Part shown: piece by piece, positions 27,407-36,531 of the stretch
How positions within the stretch are numbered: position 1 is the first letter of the stretch
How the letters are laid out: every line of letters starts with the position of its first letter
NCBI RefSeq assembly: GCF_009789195.1
Contig: NZ_WSTC01000009.1
Location: 120,194-184,193, forward strand
Origin: Paenibacillus sp. MMS18-CY102
GTDB taxonomy: Bacteria; Bacillota; Bacilli; Paenibacillales; Paenibacillaceae
Reading direction: 5' to 3'
DNA: 64,000 nt
The notes under the pieces: model-generated
Databases searched by the model: none
What the model was told of the DNA's origin: nothing
What the model saw: the letters and a program-made list of their open reading frames with translations, nothing else
Made by a program: the position numbers and the translations under genes

Positions 27407-28147
27407 TTAAGGCCGAGCATTCACATAGGAGTGGATCGCTGGAGGAACATCCGGCAAGCTCTGCAGCGTCATAAAGGCGCCGCGTGGTTGCACCTCGATC
27501 GCGATATTGTTATAAGCCCATTCGCTGTCGATCTTCATATGAATGGCGTGTATGCCAGCTTTCAGGGCAGGCACCACATCGGTACGGATTGAATTGCCGA
27601 TCATCCAAGTCTCGTCCCGATTAAATGCCCCTTCGTGAAGGATCGATTCCAGCGCTTCGTTATTCTTATGCCGGCGAATATAGATCCGGGAACCGAAATA
27701 TCGCTCGAGTTGCAGCTGTTCGATTTTCCTGCGCTGGATGAGCAATTCACCGCCCGTGTAGAGATGGAGCTCATGGCCTTGGCTTGCCAGATGGTTAAGC
27801 GTCTCCTCCATGAACGGATAAGGTTCAACGGCATGTTCATATACACTGCGCCCGAGCTTCCATAAGAAGTTCTCCTCGGCATCAGAGCGGGCGCGGCCCG
27901 TCAAATCAGAGAAATATCGATACGTATCAACGAATGACTCTGGAAAATGGTCACTCTTGAAACCGACGATATGAACGCCAGCTATGTCAATCTCGGTCTG
28001 CTTGTCTTTAATGGCTTGCGGCGTAATGCCTTCATAGCCTTGGAACCAAGTAGCCATGGCATCAGTGAATTGTTCGATGACGAGGTAGAAATACTTGTTG
28101 CAATAAACGAGCGTGTCGTCGAGGTCAAAAAATAGATTTTGTTTCAT
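27407..28147 (-). CDS. HAD-superfamily hydrolase
   Basis: Haloacid dehalogenase-like phosphatase of about 246 residues. Motif I is FFDLDDTL (nucleophile Asp near the N-terminus), motif II is the Thr in LHLYTGGE, motif III the Lys in RRHKNNEAL, and motif IV GNSIRTDVVPALKAGIHAI. The cap domain is inserted between motifs I and II. The second ATG is taken as start because AAAGGAG is 11 bases before it and only 2 bases before the first ATG; the longer form adds three residues. The substrate is unknown. No operon partners. Confidence 0.85.
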   Translation of the reverse strand: MKQNLFFDLDDTLVYCNKYFYLVIEQFTDAMATWFQGYEGITPQAIKDKQTEIDIAGVHIVGFKSDHFPESFVDTYRYFSDLTGRARSDAEENFLWKLGRSVYEHAVEPYPFMEETLNHLASQGHELHLYTGGELLIQRRKIEQLQLERYFGSRIYIRRHKNNEALESILHEGAFNRDETWMIGNSIRTDVVPALKAGIHAIHMKIDSEWAYNNIAIEVQPRGAFMTLQSLPDVPPAIHSYVNARP

Positions 28148-28352
28148 AATTGGCATGGCTCCTTTGTCAGAAAAGATAACCGCCGGGCGATGCCCGATCG
28201 TTCATCTATGCACTCTAGACTTTCGCATCATAACAGCAGTCTTGGCGGTGCTTCCCTCCTGAAACCAATCTACCGTACCCGGAGACATTAAGTCAAACAG
28301 AACAGAATAATGAAACAGTATGGAGCGAATGATAAACTCGGAGGTGAGCCTA

Positions 28353-28484
28353 GTGCCTTATAATAAAAGCGAAAAAACTAAAAACCAGCATAACGAAGCA
28401 AGCATAAAGGAAGAGGAACAGACAGCGAAGGCAAGTAAACAAGCCGAACGGCCAGCAAGTCTTAATGGCATTAATAAAAGCTAA
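28353..28484 (+). CDS. Small charged protein (43 aa)
   Basis: Short frame of 43 codons starting GTG, with a strong GAGGTGAG 6 bases upstream and ending just before a terminator-like stem. The composition is strongly hydrophilic (Lys, Glu, Gln, Asn, Ala, Ser) with no hydrophobic core, similar in style to minor small acid-soluble spore proteins, but no specific family motif is recognised. The ribosome binding site and the composition are the only support. It could be a spore core protein or not expressed. Confidence 0.4.
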   Translation: MPYNKSEKTKNQHNEASIKEEEQTAKASKQAERPASLNGINKS

Positions 28485-28492
28485 AAAAGAAG

Positions 28493-28534
28493 AAGACCAG
28501 GACGGATCCGGCAAGCTCGGATTGTCTTGGTCTT
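28493..28534. terminator. Terminator between the 43-aa gene and the minus-strand 73-aa gene
   Basis: AAGACCAGGAC pairs with GTCTTGGTCTT (one G-U). On the minus strand it is followed by TTCTTCTTTTTT, so it best terminates the minus-strand gene. Confidence 0.6.
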
Positions 28535-28549
28535 GCTTGTGTAATGGGG

Positions 28550-28771
28550 TTAAGCATATTTCAGCCGCTTGGCAGCCAAATCATTCTTAATGAATTCGAT
28601 ACGCCGTTTGACGTAAAAATCGAAACTGTCGCCACGCAATTCCTTCGGCGCGATCGAAGTGCCAGCGTCGTTGTCTAAGATGGTCAGCTTGCCGTCGCTA
28701 TAAAATTTAAACGTAAGGTCACGATAAGGACTTCTCTTCTCTACATAACGATAATTCTCGCAGCGCTTCAT
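28550..28771 (-). CDS. Hypothetical small protein
   Basis: 73 residues, basic and aromatic-rich (RYVEKRSPYRDLTFKFY, then KLTILDND). No signal or membrane segment; not recognised. AAAGGAGG lies 9 bases before the ATG, and a terminator follows the stop, so it is probably a real monocistronic gene. It is divergent from the ABC ATPase gene. Confidence 0.65.
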   Translation of the reverse strand: MKRCENYRYVEKRSPYRDLTFKFYSDGKLTILDNDAGTSIAPKELRGDSFDFYVKRRIEFIKNDLAAKRLKYA

Positions 28772-28953
28772 GGTGATCGGCCTCCTTTAATTGGGTGGAA
28801 TGGAACGTTTGTTCTTATTTTTAGTATACCAAACATTTGTTCGGATGGAAACTGTTTTTTGTTTACCGTAAACTAGAATAATAGAGACACGAATATCCGT
28901 AAGATGAACCATACAGATCGCATACTTCATTGTCTTAAAGGAGAGCACGCGTC

Positions 28954-29679
28954 ATGATTCGAGTATCGCACTTAACGAAACAAATTCCGGGTGGGCCTAA
29001 AGTATTGGACGACCTTAGCTTCGAGATTGAACAAGGGGAGTTCATTGCGCTTAAAGGAGCAAGCGGCAGCGGCAAATCAATGCTTCTTCGTTGCCTAGCG
29101 CTCCGGGAAAAATGGTCAAAGGGCGTTTATGTTTTTGGCCAGGTTAATATTCAAGAACAATATTTGAAGGGCAGGAGCAAGGTACGGCGTGAAGTCGCGT
29201 ATCTCGAAGAATCTCCAACGCTCTATCAGGATAAAACGGCACTGCGTAACGTCCAGATTGGTTCCGTTAACCAGACGCCATTCTGGCGGCGTTGGACCGG
29301 CATGGTCCGCAGTGATGACTATATGGGTGCAATGGATACAATCGAGAAGCTAGGGCTGCTCGACAAGGCCCATCTTAAAGCAAGCAAGCTAAGTGGCGGC
29401 GAACGCCAACGAATCGCAATTGCCCGGGCACTCGTCCACGGTGCGAAGGTGATTTTGGCCGATGAACCGGTGACGGGCCTTGATCCTCATTCAGCTGACC
29501 AAGTATTGGGGGATCTGAAGCGCCTTTGCAAGGAGCAGGGGCTAATCGTAATTGCCTCGCTGCATCAGGGCGATTATGCTGAGCGGTTTGCGGACCGGAC
29601 GTTCGGGCTTAGCGGCGGCAAGCTTGTGCTTGATGTTAAAGGCAGGCGGCTAACGGAATACGAGCGTCGCCAGCTTTAA
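28954..29679 (+). CDS. ABC transporter ATP-binding protein (PhnC-like)
   Basis: 241-residue ABC ATPase. Walker A is GASGSGKSM (Ser then Met instead of the usual Ser/Thr pair), the signature LSGGERQR, Walker B VILADEPVTGLD, and the switch His in ASLHQGDYA. The ASLHQ ending and general layout resemble phosphonate/phosphite importer ATPases (PhnC). No permease or binding protein is adjacent, so it is an orphan. AAAGGAGAG precedes the ATG. Confidence 0.85.
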   Translation: MIRVSHLTKQIPGGPKVLDDLSFEIEQGEFIALKGASGSGKSMLLRCLALREKWSKGVYVFGQVNIQEQYLKGRSKVRREVAYLEESPTLYQDKTALRNVQIGSVNQTPFWRRWTGMVRSDDYMGAMDTIEKLGLLDKAHLKASKLSGGERQRIAIARALVHGAKVILADEPVTGLDPHSADQVLGDLKRLCKEQGLIVIASLHQGDYAERFADRTFGLSGGKLVLDVKGRRLTEYERRQL

Positions 29680-29772
29680 GCCAAGTGGCGGTTTCGCCCG
29701 ATATTCTAACATGATGGACGACTGGCTGTGCATACAATGGACCATCTGAGCGATTAGGAAGGTGGCTCCAAC

Positions 29773-30390
29773 ATGGCATTCCAATTCCAACAGCCTCTTG
29801 TTATTCAAACGTATCGAGCGACACGGCCGAAGACTACATTATACATACCGGTCGTCTCCGGTGCAGCGAATCCGGCAACTGAGCGTACGATCAATACCGA
29901 AATACGCCGCGTTGTCCAACAGCTTGCCTCGGAACAGGGTTCGCTTGAGCATCCCAGCTCTGAGATGGATGGTTTTTTTGAAGTAAAGACGAATGAGAAG
30001 GGCGTGCTCAGCCTGTCGATTTTCAATTATGCGTATACGGGCGGGGCGCATGGAATGACACTCCAAAGCTCATTGACTTTCAACACGGATACAGGCAAGT
30101 CTTATAAGTTGTCTGAGCTATTTAAGCCAGGGTCAGATTATGTGAAGCGCATCTCCAGCCTCGTTGCGGCGCAGATCACAAGCCGAGGCATCGAGACGTT
30201 TGAGCCATTCAAATCGATTCGTCCAGACCAAGATTTTTATATTGCGGACCGTGCACTTGTCATTTATTTTCAATTGTATGAACTCGCCGCATATGTATAT
30301 GGTTTTTTGTATTTTCCGATATCGGTCTTTGACCTGCAAGATATAATTAATGAGGACGGTCCGCTCGGTCCGATGGCAGTGAATAATTAG
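29773..30390 (+). CDS. DUF3298-domain protein
   Basis: 205 residues. The C-terminal half has the DUF3298 pattern: YAYTGGAHGMTLQSSLTFNTDTGK, SELFKPGSDY, and FYIADRALVIYFQLYELAAYVYGF. The same domain is the extracytoplasmic part of anti-sigma factors such as RsiV. Here there is no obvious signal peptide or membrane helix, so the protein may be cytosolic or the start may be further upstream (none found). AGGAAGG precedes the ATG. It lies 54 bases before the receiver-protein gene; a functional link is possible but not shown. Confidence 0.75.
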   Translation: MAFQFQQPLVIQTYRATRPKTTLYIPVVSGAANPATERTINTEIRRVVQQLASEQGSLEHPSSEMDGFFEVKTNEKGVLSLSIFNYAYTGGAHGMTLQSSLTFNTDTGKSYKLSELFKPGSDYVKRISSLVAAQITSRGIETFEPFKSIRPDQDFYIADRALVIYFQLYELAAYVYGFLYFPISVFDLQDIINEDGPLGPMAVNN

Positions 30391-30443
30391 CTTCCACCGT
30401 CAACATGCGAAAAACAATAATGAATGCCCCGGAGGGAGCAGAA

Positions 30444-31043
30444 ATGCAAGCGTTAATAGGCAGTGTCATTGTGATTACAGTAGTTGTGATCCTGATCATC
30501 ATGAGAGGGCTCCGGAATCGGGGCCTGCAACAGAAGGACAAGCCTTCCTTAGAACGGAAAGCAAAGGCTGTCGAGCAATCGAAACCACAGGCTGAGAGAG
30601 AGAGCCACGCTTTTTCGCAAATAGAAGAGGACAAGCGTTTGATTCGTACAGTAGCGGACAAGCCTACATTATTGATCGTAGATGATCAAATTATGATCCG
30701 CTTGCTCATTCGTGAGGTGTTCGAATCCGAAGGCGTTCGGGTGCTTGATGCAGGCAATGGCCGGGACGCTTGGGAGCTTTTCAGGCGGCATGAAGTGCAC
30801 TTTATATTGCTCGATATGAACATGCCAGGCATGGATGGCGTAGAGGTGCTGCGCGGCATTCGCCGCATTGACCCGCAAGTGAAAAGCGCCTTCATCTCCG
30901 CATATGGAGATCCAGAACGGCTGGAGGTAGGGGAGCAACTGGGGGCGTTACGTTTTTTTGCGAAGCCATTTGATATTCATGCGGTGAAAAGCTTTGTAAT
31001 GAGCGAGCTGAAATCGCATGAGCGGTTGCGGGCAGAAAACTAA
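30444..31043 (+). CDS. Membrane-tethered single receiver-domain protein
   Basis: 199 residues. An N-terminal transmembrane helix at about 4-22 (LIGSVIVITVVVILIIM), a charged linker of about 50 residues, then a complete Spo0F/CheY-like receiver: acidic pair in IVDDQ, phosphoacceptor in ILLDMNMPGMDG, Ser in AFISAYG and Lys in FAKPF. No output domain follows. The ATG is chosen from GGAGGGAG 5 bases ahead. A free receiver held at the membrane suggests a phosphorelay intermediate or phosphate sink near membrane kinases; no kinase gene is adjacent. It ends in a strong terminator. Confidence 0.8.
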   Translation: MQALIGSVIVITVVVILIIMRGLRNRGLQQKDKPSLERKAKAVEQSKPQAERESHAFSQIEEDKRLIRTVADKPTLLIVDDQIMIRLLIREVFESEGVRVLDAGNGRDAWELFRRHEVHFILLDMNMPGMDGVEVLRGIRRIDPQVKSAFISAYGDPERLEVGEQLGALRFFAKPFDIHAVKSFVMSELKSHERLRAEN

Positions 31044-31053
31044 TTAAAGGTGA

Positions 31054-31104
31054 AGAAGGGCGAACGGTTTGCTGGATTTCAGCAGCTGGTTCGCCCTTCT
31101 TTCG
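31054..31104 (+). terminator. Terminator after the receiver gene
   Basis: GAAGGGCGAAC pairs perfectly with GTTCGCCCTTC across a loop that can also fold (GCTG...CAGC), then TTTCGTT. Confidence 0.75.
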
Positions 31105-31176
31105 TTAAGTGCTGTTCGGACGGGATCCCACATACAATGAAACCATTGAGATTGAACGGTGGAGGGGGATTCTATT

Positions 31177-32829
31177 ATGGCAGGGTTTATGTCGCTGTCG
31201 CTGTTCGCTATCGTCTGTTTAGCTGCGTTCATATGCGCGATTGTGGCAAGCAAAAGCATTCGCCGGTCGCATCATCAGTCTTATGGCGTATCGGCTTATA
31301 TCCAATTCGTGCATGACAAAGATGATTTGAACCGGTTCGGGTATCCGCAGCTTCTCCTTCGCAGATTTGGGAATGCAGCTTCATTCGGGCTTTCCTTCCA
31401 CCAATTAAGCTTGGTTGGAGGCACGGTCGCCTTATTCGGATGGGCAATTAGCGAAGGAGGATTGGCGGCCATCGGTTGGGGCTGGCCGATCATAGGGCTG
31501 TTCGGTATCGCCGCTGGGGCCGCGATGGCTGAATTATGTTCTGCTTTTCCGACTGCAGGAGGTCCTTATCATTGGGCATTAGCGCTCGGGGGCGCCAAAT
31601 GGAGCTGGCTGGCAGGCTGGCTGCATGTAACGGGGAACGCAGCACTTCTTGCTTTCACGAACTATTCAGCAGCTCGAGTGCTATCGGAGTACGCTGCGAA
31701 TCAGTTTGGATATGTGAATCAAGGATGGATGGCGATCATCGCTATGCTCGGATTGTACGCGATCCAGTGGAGGCTAAACAGGATGCGCCATCGAACATTT
31801 AGCGCTATACAGGCGTTAGGTGTGGGGCTAGTCATAGCAAGTGCTGTAGGTGTGATTATAGGCCTTCTTTGGTTAACTTGGCCGGGAGTATGGCCTGCCC
31901 AATCATTGTTTGGATTCGGAAATCAAGCTGTAGATGCAGCTGCGATTCAAGCCAATCCGGCACCAACGCCATTGGGTTGGCTGGCAGGCGTTTTGCTGTT
32001 GCAACGGATGTTTATCGGGGGTGAAGGGGCAGCATCTGGAGCGGAGGAGACGATGGACCCGCGTGTACGCAGCGCTTGGTCGGTTTATTTGGCACCCGTC
32101 TATGTGTATGTCATTGGCTTCGTTCTGCTCTCTATAGCTGCTTTGAATCTCCCGCTAGACCCGGGAAATGCAGGGGTGCTCGGCATTTGGTTGACGACGG
32201 TTGTGCAAATATGGACGGCAGGAGAACCAATTATCATCGGGATTGCTGTAGTCGTGATTGGAATATCTGGCGTACAGGGAATGAATGCGCTATCACGCAC
32301 ATTGTTTGCGATGTCGAGAGATGGTGCACTTCTAGACCATACGAAATGGAGCCGAGTTTCTGCCCGCACAGGAAAGCCAAATGCTGCAATTACGGCTGCT
32401 GCGCTACTCTCTGCTGTAATCGGAGTTGTTTATGTGGCATGGAACGGTTCACAAACAATTGGCATACCGCTTATTAGCTTCGCTGCTGCAGCGAGCCAGC
32501 TAGGCTGTGCTATCCCCATCGGGTTGCGTGTGCTGGGAAATAAGCAACGAAAGCAACTGCAAGAGGCCCCTTGGTCGTTAGGGAAGTCGGGGGCGGTGAT
32601 TCGATGGATCGCGTGGATCGGCATGCTTGGCATGGCGGTTGGGGCAATGGCATTACTGAGTTTCGCTGCTGGAGCCGCTGTTCTTGGCGTGGGCATAGCT
32701 GCATGGGCAGCTGCCGCCTGGAGGGGTACAAAGTTTGAGAAACAATTACGGAAATCATTCAAACGAACAAGAGTGGAGCTTCAGCGAATTGAGAGAAAAT
32801 TCGGACCTCTCTTTCTGGATGGGAAATGA
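31177..32829 (+). CDS. APC-family amino acid permease
   Basis: Integral membrane transporter of about 550 residues with some 12 helices, of the APC superfamily (amino acid/choline/GABA permease branch). Conserved family stretches are the unwound helix-1 region with FHQLSLVGGTVALFGWAI, AELCSAFPTAGGPYHWALAL, and SAEE-like SGAEETMDPRVRSAW. The ATG is chosen from GGAGGGGG about 9 bases upstream. A TM-type stretch precedes helix 1 (residues 3-25), so the N-terminus may carry an extra helix. Substrate uncertain; GABA or basic amino acids are family guesses. Monocistronic. Confidence 0.85.
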   Translation: MAGFMSLSLFAIVCLAAFICAIVASKSIRRSHHQSYGVSAYIQFVHDKDDLNRFGYPQLLLRRFGNAASFGLSFHQLSLVGGTVALFGWAISEGGLAAIGWGWPIIGLFGIAAGAAMAELCSAFPTAGGPYHWALALGGAKWSWLAGWLHVTGNAALLAFTNYSAARVLSEYAANQFGYVNQGWMAIIAMLGLYAIQWRLNRMRHRTFSAIQALGVGLVIASAVGVIIGLLWLTWPGVWPAQSLFGFGNQAVDAAAIQANPAPTPLGWLAGVLLLQRMFIGGEGAASGAEETMDPRVRSAWSVYLAPVYVYVIGFVLLSIAALNLPLDPGNAGVLGIWLTTVVQIWTAGEPIIIGIAVVVIGISGVQGMNALSRTLFAMSRDGALLDHTKWSRVSARTGKPNAAITAAALLSAVIGVVYVAWNGSQTIGIPLISFAAAASQLGCAIPIGLRVLGNKQRKQLQEAPWSLGKSGAVIRWIAWIGMLGMAVGAMALLSFAAGAAVLGVGIAAWAAAAWRGTKFEKQLRKSFKRTRVELQRIERKFGPLFLDGK

Positions 32830-32947
32830 TCAGAAAATTTATTTCCCGGGGAAACGCATGAAGTTACACAAAAGATAACTTTTCGACAGCGTTTACATTC
32901 CGATTTGCGACATTAAGTGTCGAAATTGAGGTGACAGTACGGCGCAT

Positions 32948-32977
32948 TTGCCAAGGATTGGCGGTTCTCGGTATAAT
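32948..32977 (+). promoter_or_regulatory. Promoter of the MOSC gene
   Basis: TTGCCA, 18-base spacer, TATAAT, about 45 bases before the MOSC start codon. Confidence 0.6.
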
Positions 32978-33021
32978 TAGCGAATATAAAGTGCATGCAT
33001 GGCGTAAGGAGGAGACGGGAA

Positions 33022-33687
33022 ATGATCGCGTTAAAATCAACGATTGCATCGGTGAATGTTGGAATGCCTGCAGAGCTCGCACATGGGGGCAAATTCGTAC
33101 AATCCGGAATCGTGAAGCGTCCGGTGGCAGGCGCTATCCACGTTAGCGAGCAAGGCTTGCCGGGAGATGGCCAAGCGGATTTAGTGAACCATGGCGGACC
33201 TGACAAGGCGGTATGTGTATATGGAACGGACCATTACCCGTATTGGGAAGAGCGGCTGGGCCGTTCGCTTTCATTTGGCGCATTCGGGGAAAATATTTCC
33301 CTAGCGAGCTGGACTGAGCCGGATTGGTGCATCGGCGACAAGGTGCGAATCGGCAATGCGCTTTTGCAGGTAAGCCAGCCAAGGCAGCCTTGCTTTAAGC
33401 TAGCAGCCTTATACGGTGCGCCAGATCTTGCGGATTGGGTATCCAAAACGGGATTTACAGGTTTTTACCTTCGTGTCCTCGAACCGGGAACCTTCAGCTC
33501 GGGGGATGAAGCGATTGTCGTGGAACGCCATCCCGCAGCGATTACGATTGCAGAAGCAAATCGTGTGATGCATATCGATAAATCGGATGTTGCCGGCATG
33601 AACAGGCTGCTCGCTGTCGCGGAGCTGTCAGCAAGCTGGCAGGAGACGATAACCAAACGCATATCCAAACTCAATGCTGGCCAATAG
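33022..33687 (+). CDS. MOSC-domain protein (YiiM-like)
   Basis: 221 residues. MOSC domain with the signature segments VSEQGLPGDGQADLVNHGGPDKAVCVY and FGENISLASW, and the conserved Cys in QPRQPCFKLA that binds molybdenum cofactor in the family. The C-terminal helical extension matches the YiiM 3-alpha domain. YiiM reduces N-hydroxylated compounds (6-hydroxylaminopurine) in E. coli; the same role here is inference. AAGGAGGAG gives a firm start. Confidence 0.9.
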   Translation: MIALKSTIASVNVGMPAELAHGGKFVQSGIVKRPVAGAIHVSEQGLPGDGQADLVNHGGPDKAVCVYGTDHYPYWEERLGRSLSFGAFGENISLASWTEPDWCIGDKVRIGNALLQVSQPRQPCFKLAALYGAPDLADWVSKTGFTGFYLRVLEPGTFSSGDEAIVVERHPAAITIAEANRVMHIDKSDVAGMNRLLAVAELSASWQETITKRISKLNAGQ

Positions 33688-33742
33688 GCGGATGTGCAGC
33701 ATGATCGACAGGATGGAATGAAAGGACGAACAGACGAAATAA

Positions 33743-34303
33743 AAGCAGGCCGAACAAAAGCATCGAGAAACGATTCCGCACTTCATTGCATGTGCAGAGG
33801 AACGGTTTGCACTTCGCATTAATAATAATCATCAAAACGCGGGCATTGTAAAGCTGGAGCATCAGGTGCTCCAGTTTTTGCTGCGCTCACGGTTTTCGTT
33901 GAAGGTGCCTGAGCCAACGACCTCGAACAAGTGGAATCACTTGGCCAAGCAGCAGGATTGCTTAGTGAAGCGTTGGCTGGCATGCACGTTAATGAGCAAT
34001 CGTTAGAGCTTGAATGCCGGCAATGGCCGTTCGGAGGCGCAGCGCACGGAGAGGATTGCGCGGTTATCACGTGGCTTTGGGCGAAAGCGCAAACTTTCAA
34101 AGGAAGAGGCGCCAGCATTGCCAGACTTAATGATACTGCGAATGTTGGATGTGTTTTTGCATTTTGCCGTACGATTGTCAGAAGGGCTTGATGCTCCACA
34201 GGTGTGGATGAAGCAAGCGAAGCATGCAGATGCCGTTGTGCAATGGGTAGAGCTGCATCGTGATCAGCTGCGCAGCATGTTCCAAGAGACGTTAAGCGAA
34301 TGA
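33743..34303 (+). pseudogene. Decayed gene, frameshifted (unknown function)
   Basis: No intact frame crosses this stretch, but protein-like sequence runs through it in two phases. Phase A opens with KHRETIPHFIACAEERFALR and continues to LEHQVLQFLLRSRF; an uninterrupted segment in the next phase reads VESLGQAAGLLSEALAGMHV; phase A then resumes with GRKRKLSKEEAPALPDLM and ends ...MFQETLSE. An internal TAG and two compensating frame changes separate them. A 97-codon frame from a TTG at 34010 covers the last part and might still be expressed. Not recognised as a family. The alternative is an unusual non-coding interval. Confidence 0.4.
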
Positions 34304-34371
34304 AAGAGCCATCAGGCGCCATATAATAGAGCGAATCGAACGAATCGGCATGCCGATGAGGAGGTATCGCG

Positions 34372-35280
34372 ATGAGTACGGCTCGTGCTCTTGGGTATGG
34401 GGAAGCAGATCGGCTTCTGATTATTAATGCGGATGATTTCGGGCTGTGCCATTCGTCTAATGAAACGATTAGCAGCTTGCTGGTAGGCGGTTACGTGTCA
34501 TCTGCGACACTCATGCTTCCCTGTAGCTGGGCAAGGGAGGCGGCATTATGGGGTGCGCGGCATCCTGATCTTGATATCGGCGTCCATTGGACAATGACAA
34601 GCGAATGGGATTTGTACAAGTGGGGGCCAGTTTGCCGGACATCCCCTACAAGCTCGCTGGTCACTTCAGAAGGTTATTTTCCGAAGGACGTGAAGGCGTT
34701 CGAGAGGCAAGCGGAACAAGCCGAGGTCAAGGCGGAGCTGATCGCCCAGCTTGAAATGGCGTTAAAGCTTGGCATTCGCCCAACACATGCGGATAGCCAT
34801 ATGGGGAGCCTTTATGGGCTAGCTACTGGCCGCGACTTCCTAACCGTCGTGTTCGAGGTGTGTGCGGCTTATGGGCTGCCGTTCCGTCTCCCCCGCAACT
34901 TACTGACCGAAACAGGCCAAGTTGCTCCTCCTGAGCTTGCAGAGGTAGCATTAAAACGAGCCGAGGAGGCAGAAGCCTATGGCATTGTTGTATTGGATTA
35001 TTTGCTAGGGCTTCCTTTCAGTGAAGAGCCTGGCGAAACATATGAAGCCTATCGCGAGCAATTCATCCAATTGCTTGTTTCGCTAAAGCCGGGCGTTTCC
35101 GAAATAATTGTACATCCGGCAGCGGCGACAGATGAGCTGCAAGCCTTTCATGGGCAGGCCGCCAAACGCGATTGGGAACGTAGGCTGCTGCAAGATGATG
35201 CCGTACTCCGAACAATAGAAGAGCAGCAGTTGATCCGTATTGGCTGGCGGGAGCTTCAGCGGCTTCAGCTTGCCCTCTAA
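34372..35280 (+). CDS. YdjC/ChbG-family carbohydrate deacetylase
   Basis: 302 residues. The N-terminal metal motif NADDFGL, the GVHWTM strand and the THADSHMG motif with further His ligands fit the YdjC/ChbG family, which deacetylates N-acetylated disaccharides such as diacetylchitobiose. C-terminal IIVHPAA supplies a conserved His. No signal peptide, so cytosolic. GAGGAGG precedes the ATG. No chitobiose PTS genes nearby, so the sugar is unknown. It shares a bidirectional terminator with bdr. Confidence 0.88.
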   Translation: MSTARALGYGEADRLLIINADDFGLCHSSNETISSLLVGGYVSSATLMLPCSWAREAALWGARHPDLDIGVHWTMTSEWDLYKWGPVCRTSPTSSLVTSEGYFPKDVKAFERQAEQAEVKAELIAQLEMALKLGIRPTHADSHMGSLYGLATGRDFLTVVFEVCAAYGLPFRLPRNLLTETGQVAPPELAEVALKRAEEAEAYGIVVLDYLLGLPFSEEPGETYEAYREQFIQLLVSLKPGVSEIIVHPAAATDELQAFHGQAAKRDWERRLLQDDAVLRTIEEQQLIRIGWRELQRLQLAL

Positions 35281-35308
35281 CCACACGAAATCGTCATGTC
35301 GCGTCACG

Positions 35309-35365
35309 AACAACAACCTCTAATCGCGATTGCCGTTCTTTCGCGCGATTTAGAGGTTGTTGTTT
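35309..35365. terminator. Bidirectional terminator
   Basis: AACAACAACCTCTAATCGCG pairs with CGCGATTTAGAGGTTGTTGTT (near-perfect, about 20 bp). It overlaps the last codon region of the minus-strand bdr gene. Confidence 0.8.
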
Positions 35366-36359
35366 ATCTGAAAAGGGTTGAGGAGAGGTGTTCGGCGATC
35401 AAGCGGCCGTGATGGCGGCCCGTCTCGATAAACACTTCATTCGCTTGGAGGCGTGATGCTACTACCCCTGCAAGGTATACGCCAGGAATGTTCGTTTCCA
35501 TCGTATTATCATTGAAATGGGGACTGCCGTCTGGCTCAATCCGAACGCCGATCTTTGCTAGAAATTCCCGGTCGGGATGGAAGCCAGTCAGTGCCAGAAC
35601 AAAATCGTTCGGAATGGTTTCTGCTTCCTCAGGGCCTTCCACAAGAATGGATGCGGGATCGATCCGAACAACTCGTGAGCAGAATCGCATGTTGATTTTG
35701 CCCTTGTTGACCAATCCTTCGAATAACGGCAGCACCCAAGGCTTGATGCCCTTGTGGTAAGCTTCCCCGCGGTAGATGACGGTAACTTCAGCGCCTACGC
35801 GCTCCAGCTCTAGCGCAGCGTCAATGGCAGAGTTGCTGCCTCCGATGATGGCAACTTTCGTACGGGTATAGGGATGGGATTCGCGGAAGAAGTGGCTCAC
35901 TTTGCCAGTTTCTTCACCTGGGATGCCAAGCGAATTCGGATGGTCAAAATAGCCCGAAGCGATGACGACAGTATCGCAAGCATATTGTTTGGCCTCTCCG
36001 AACCTCGTGACAGAGGTGACGCGAAAACGTGACCCTTCTGGCTGTATGTCCGTTACGGTTTCGAAGGCGTTGACGCGAATGTCATGGCGCAGCGTAACGG
36101 TACGATAATAAGCGAGCGCTTCCTGCCTTGTTGGCTTATCGTTAGCTGTGGTAAAGGGGATGCCGCCAATTTCCAGCAGCTCAGGTGTGCTGAAAAAACG
36201 CATATAGGTCGGGTATTGGGATATGGAATGGACGATATTGCGGCTTTCGATGATAAGCGGCGAGAGGCCTAGCTGCTGCAGCTCAAGAGCGGCGGCAAGC
36301 CCGCAAGGCCCAGCCCCTATAATAATCGCTTTTTCGTTAATGGGATTAATGGTTTCCAT
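35364..36359 (-). CDS. bdr: Bacillithiol disulfide reductase (YpdA)
   Basis: FAD/NADPH flavoprotein of 331 residues, YpdA family, which reduces oxidised bacillithiol. FAD motif IIGAGPCGLAAALELQQLG near the N-terminus (the Cys after GAGP is the residue proposed active in YpdA), the SQYPTYMRFFSTPELLEIG segment, NADPH motif IIGGSNSAIDAALEL, and C-terminal FAD-binding GVYLAGVV. The AGGAGG is 13 bases before the ATG, a long gap, so the start is less firm. Bacillithiol biosynthesis genes are not in the window. Confidence 0.9.
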   Translation of the reverse strand: METINPINEKAIIIGAGPCGLAAALELQQLGLSPLIIESRNIVHSISQYPTYMRFFSTPELLEIGGIPFTTANDKPTRQEALAYYRTVTLRHDIRVNAFETVTDIQPEGSRFRVTSVTRFGEAKQYACDTVVIASGYFDHPNSLGIPGEETGKVSHFFRESHPYTRTKVAIIGGSNSAIDAALELERVGAEVTVIYRGEAYHKGIKPWVLPLFEGLVNKGKINMRFCSRVVRIDPASILVEGPEEAETIPNDFVLALTGFHPDREFLAKIGVRIEPDGSPHFNDNTMETNIPGVYLAGVVASRLQANEVFIETGRHHGRLIAEHLSSTLFR

Positions 36360-36531
36360 AGGGAAATATCAGCCTCCTGCCAATAAGGATCGTAACAATC
36401 ATTGTACTGCTCACTAGTGAATGATGGCAAATCAGGGACGTTAGACGGCCAATAAATCAACGTTTAACACTGGGTACGAGCTTTCGAATCATGTATAATA
36501 GGAATCAATTGTACAACTGGGAGGTTGCTAG

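Noticed and set aside
33819..34322. 167-codon minus-strand frame over the decayed gene
   Set aside because: Low-complexity Ser/Ala/Pro composition and no ribosome binding site; the plus-strand fragments look more protein-like.
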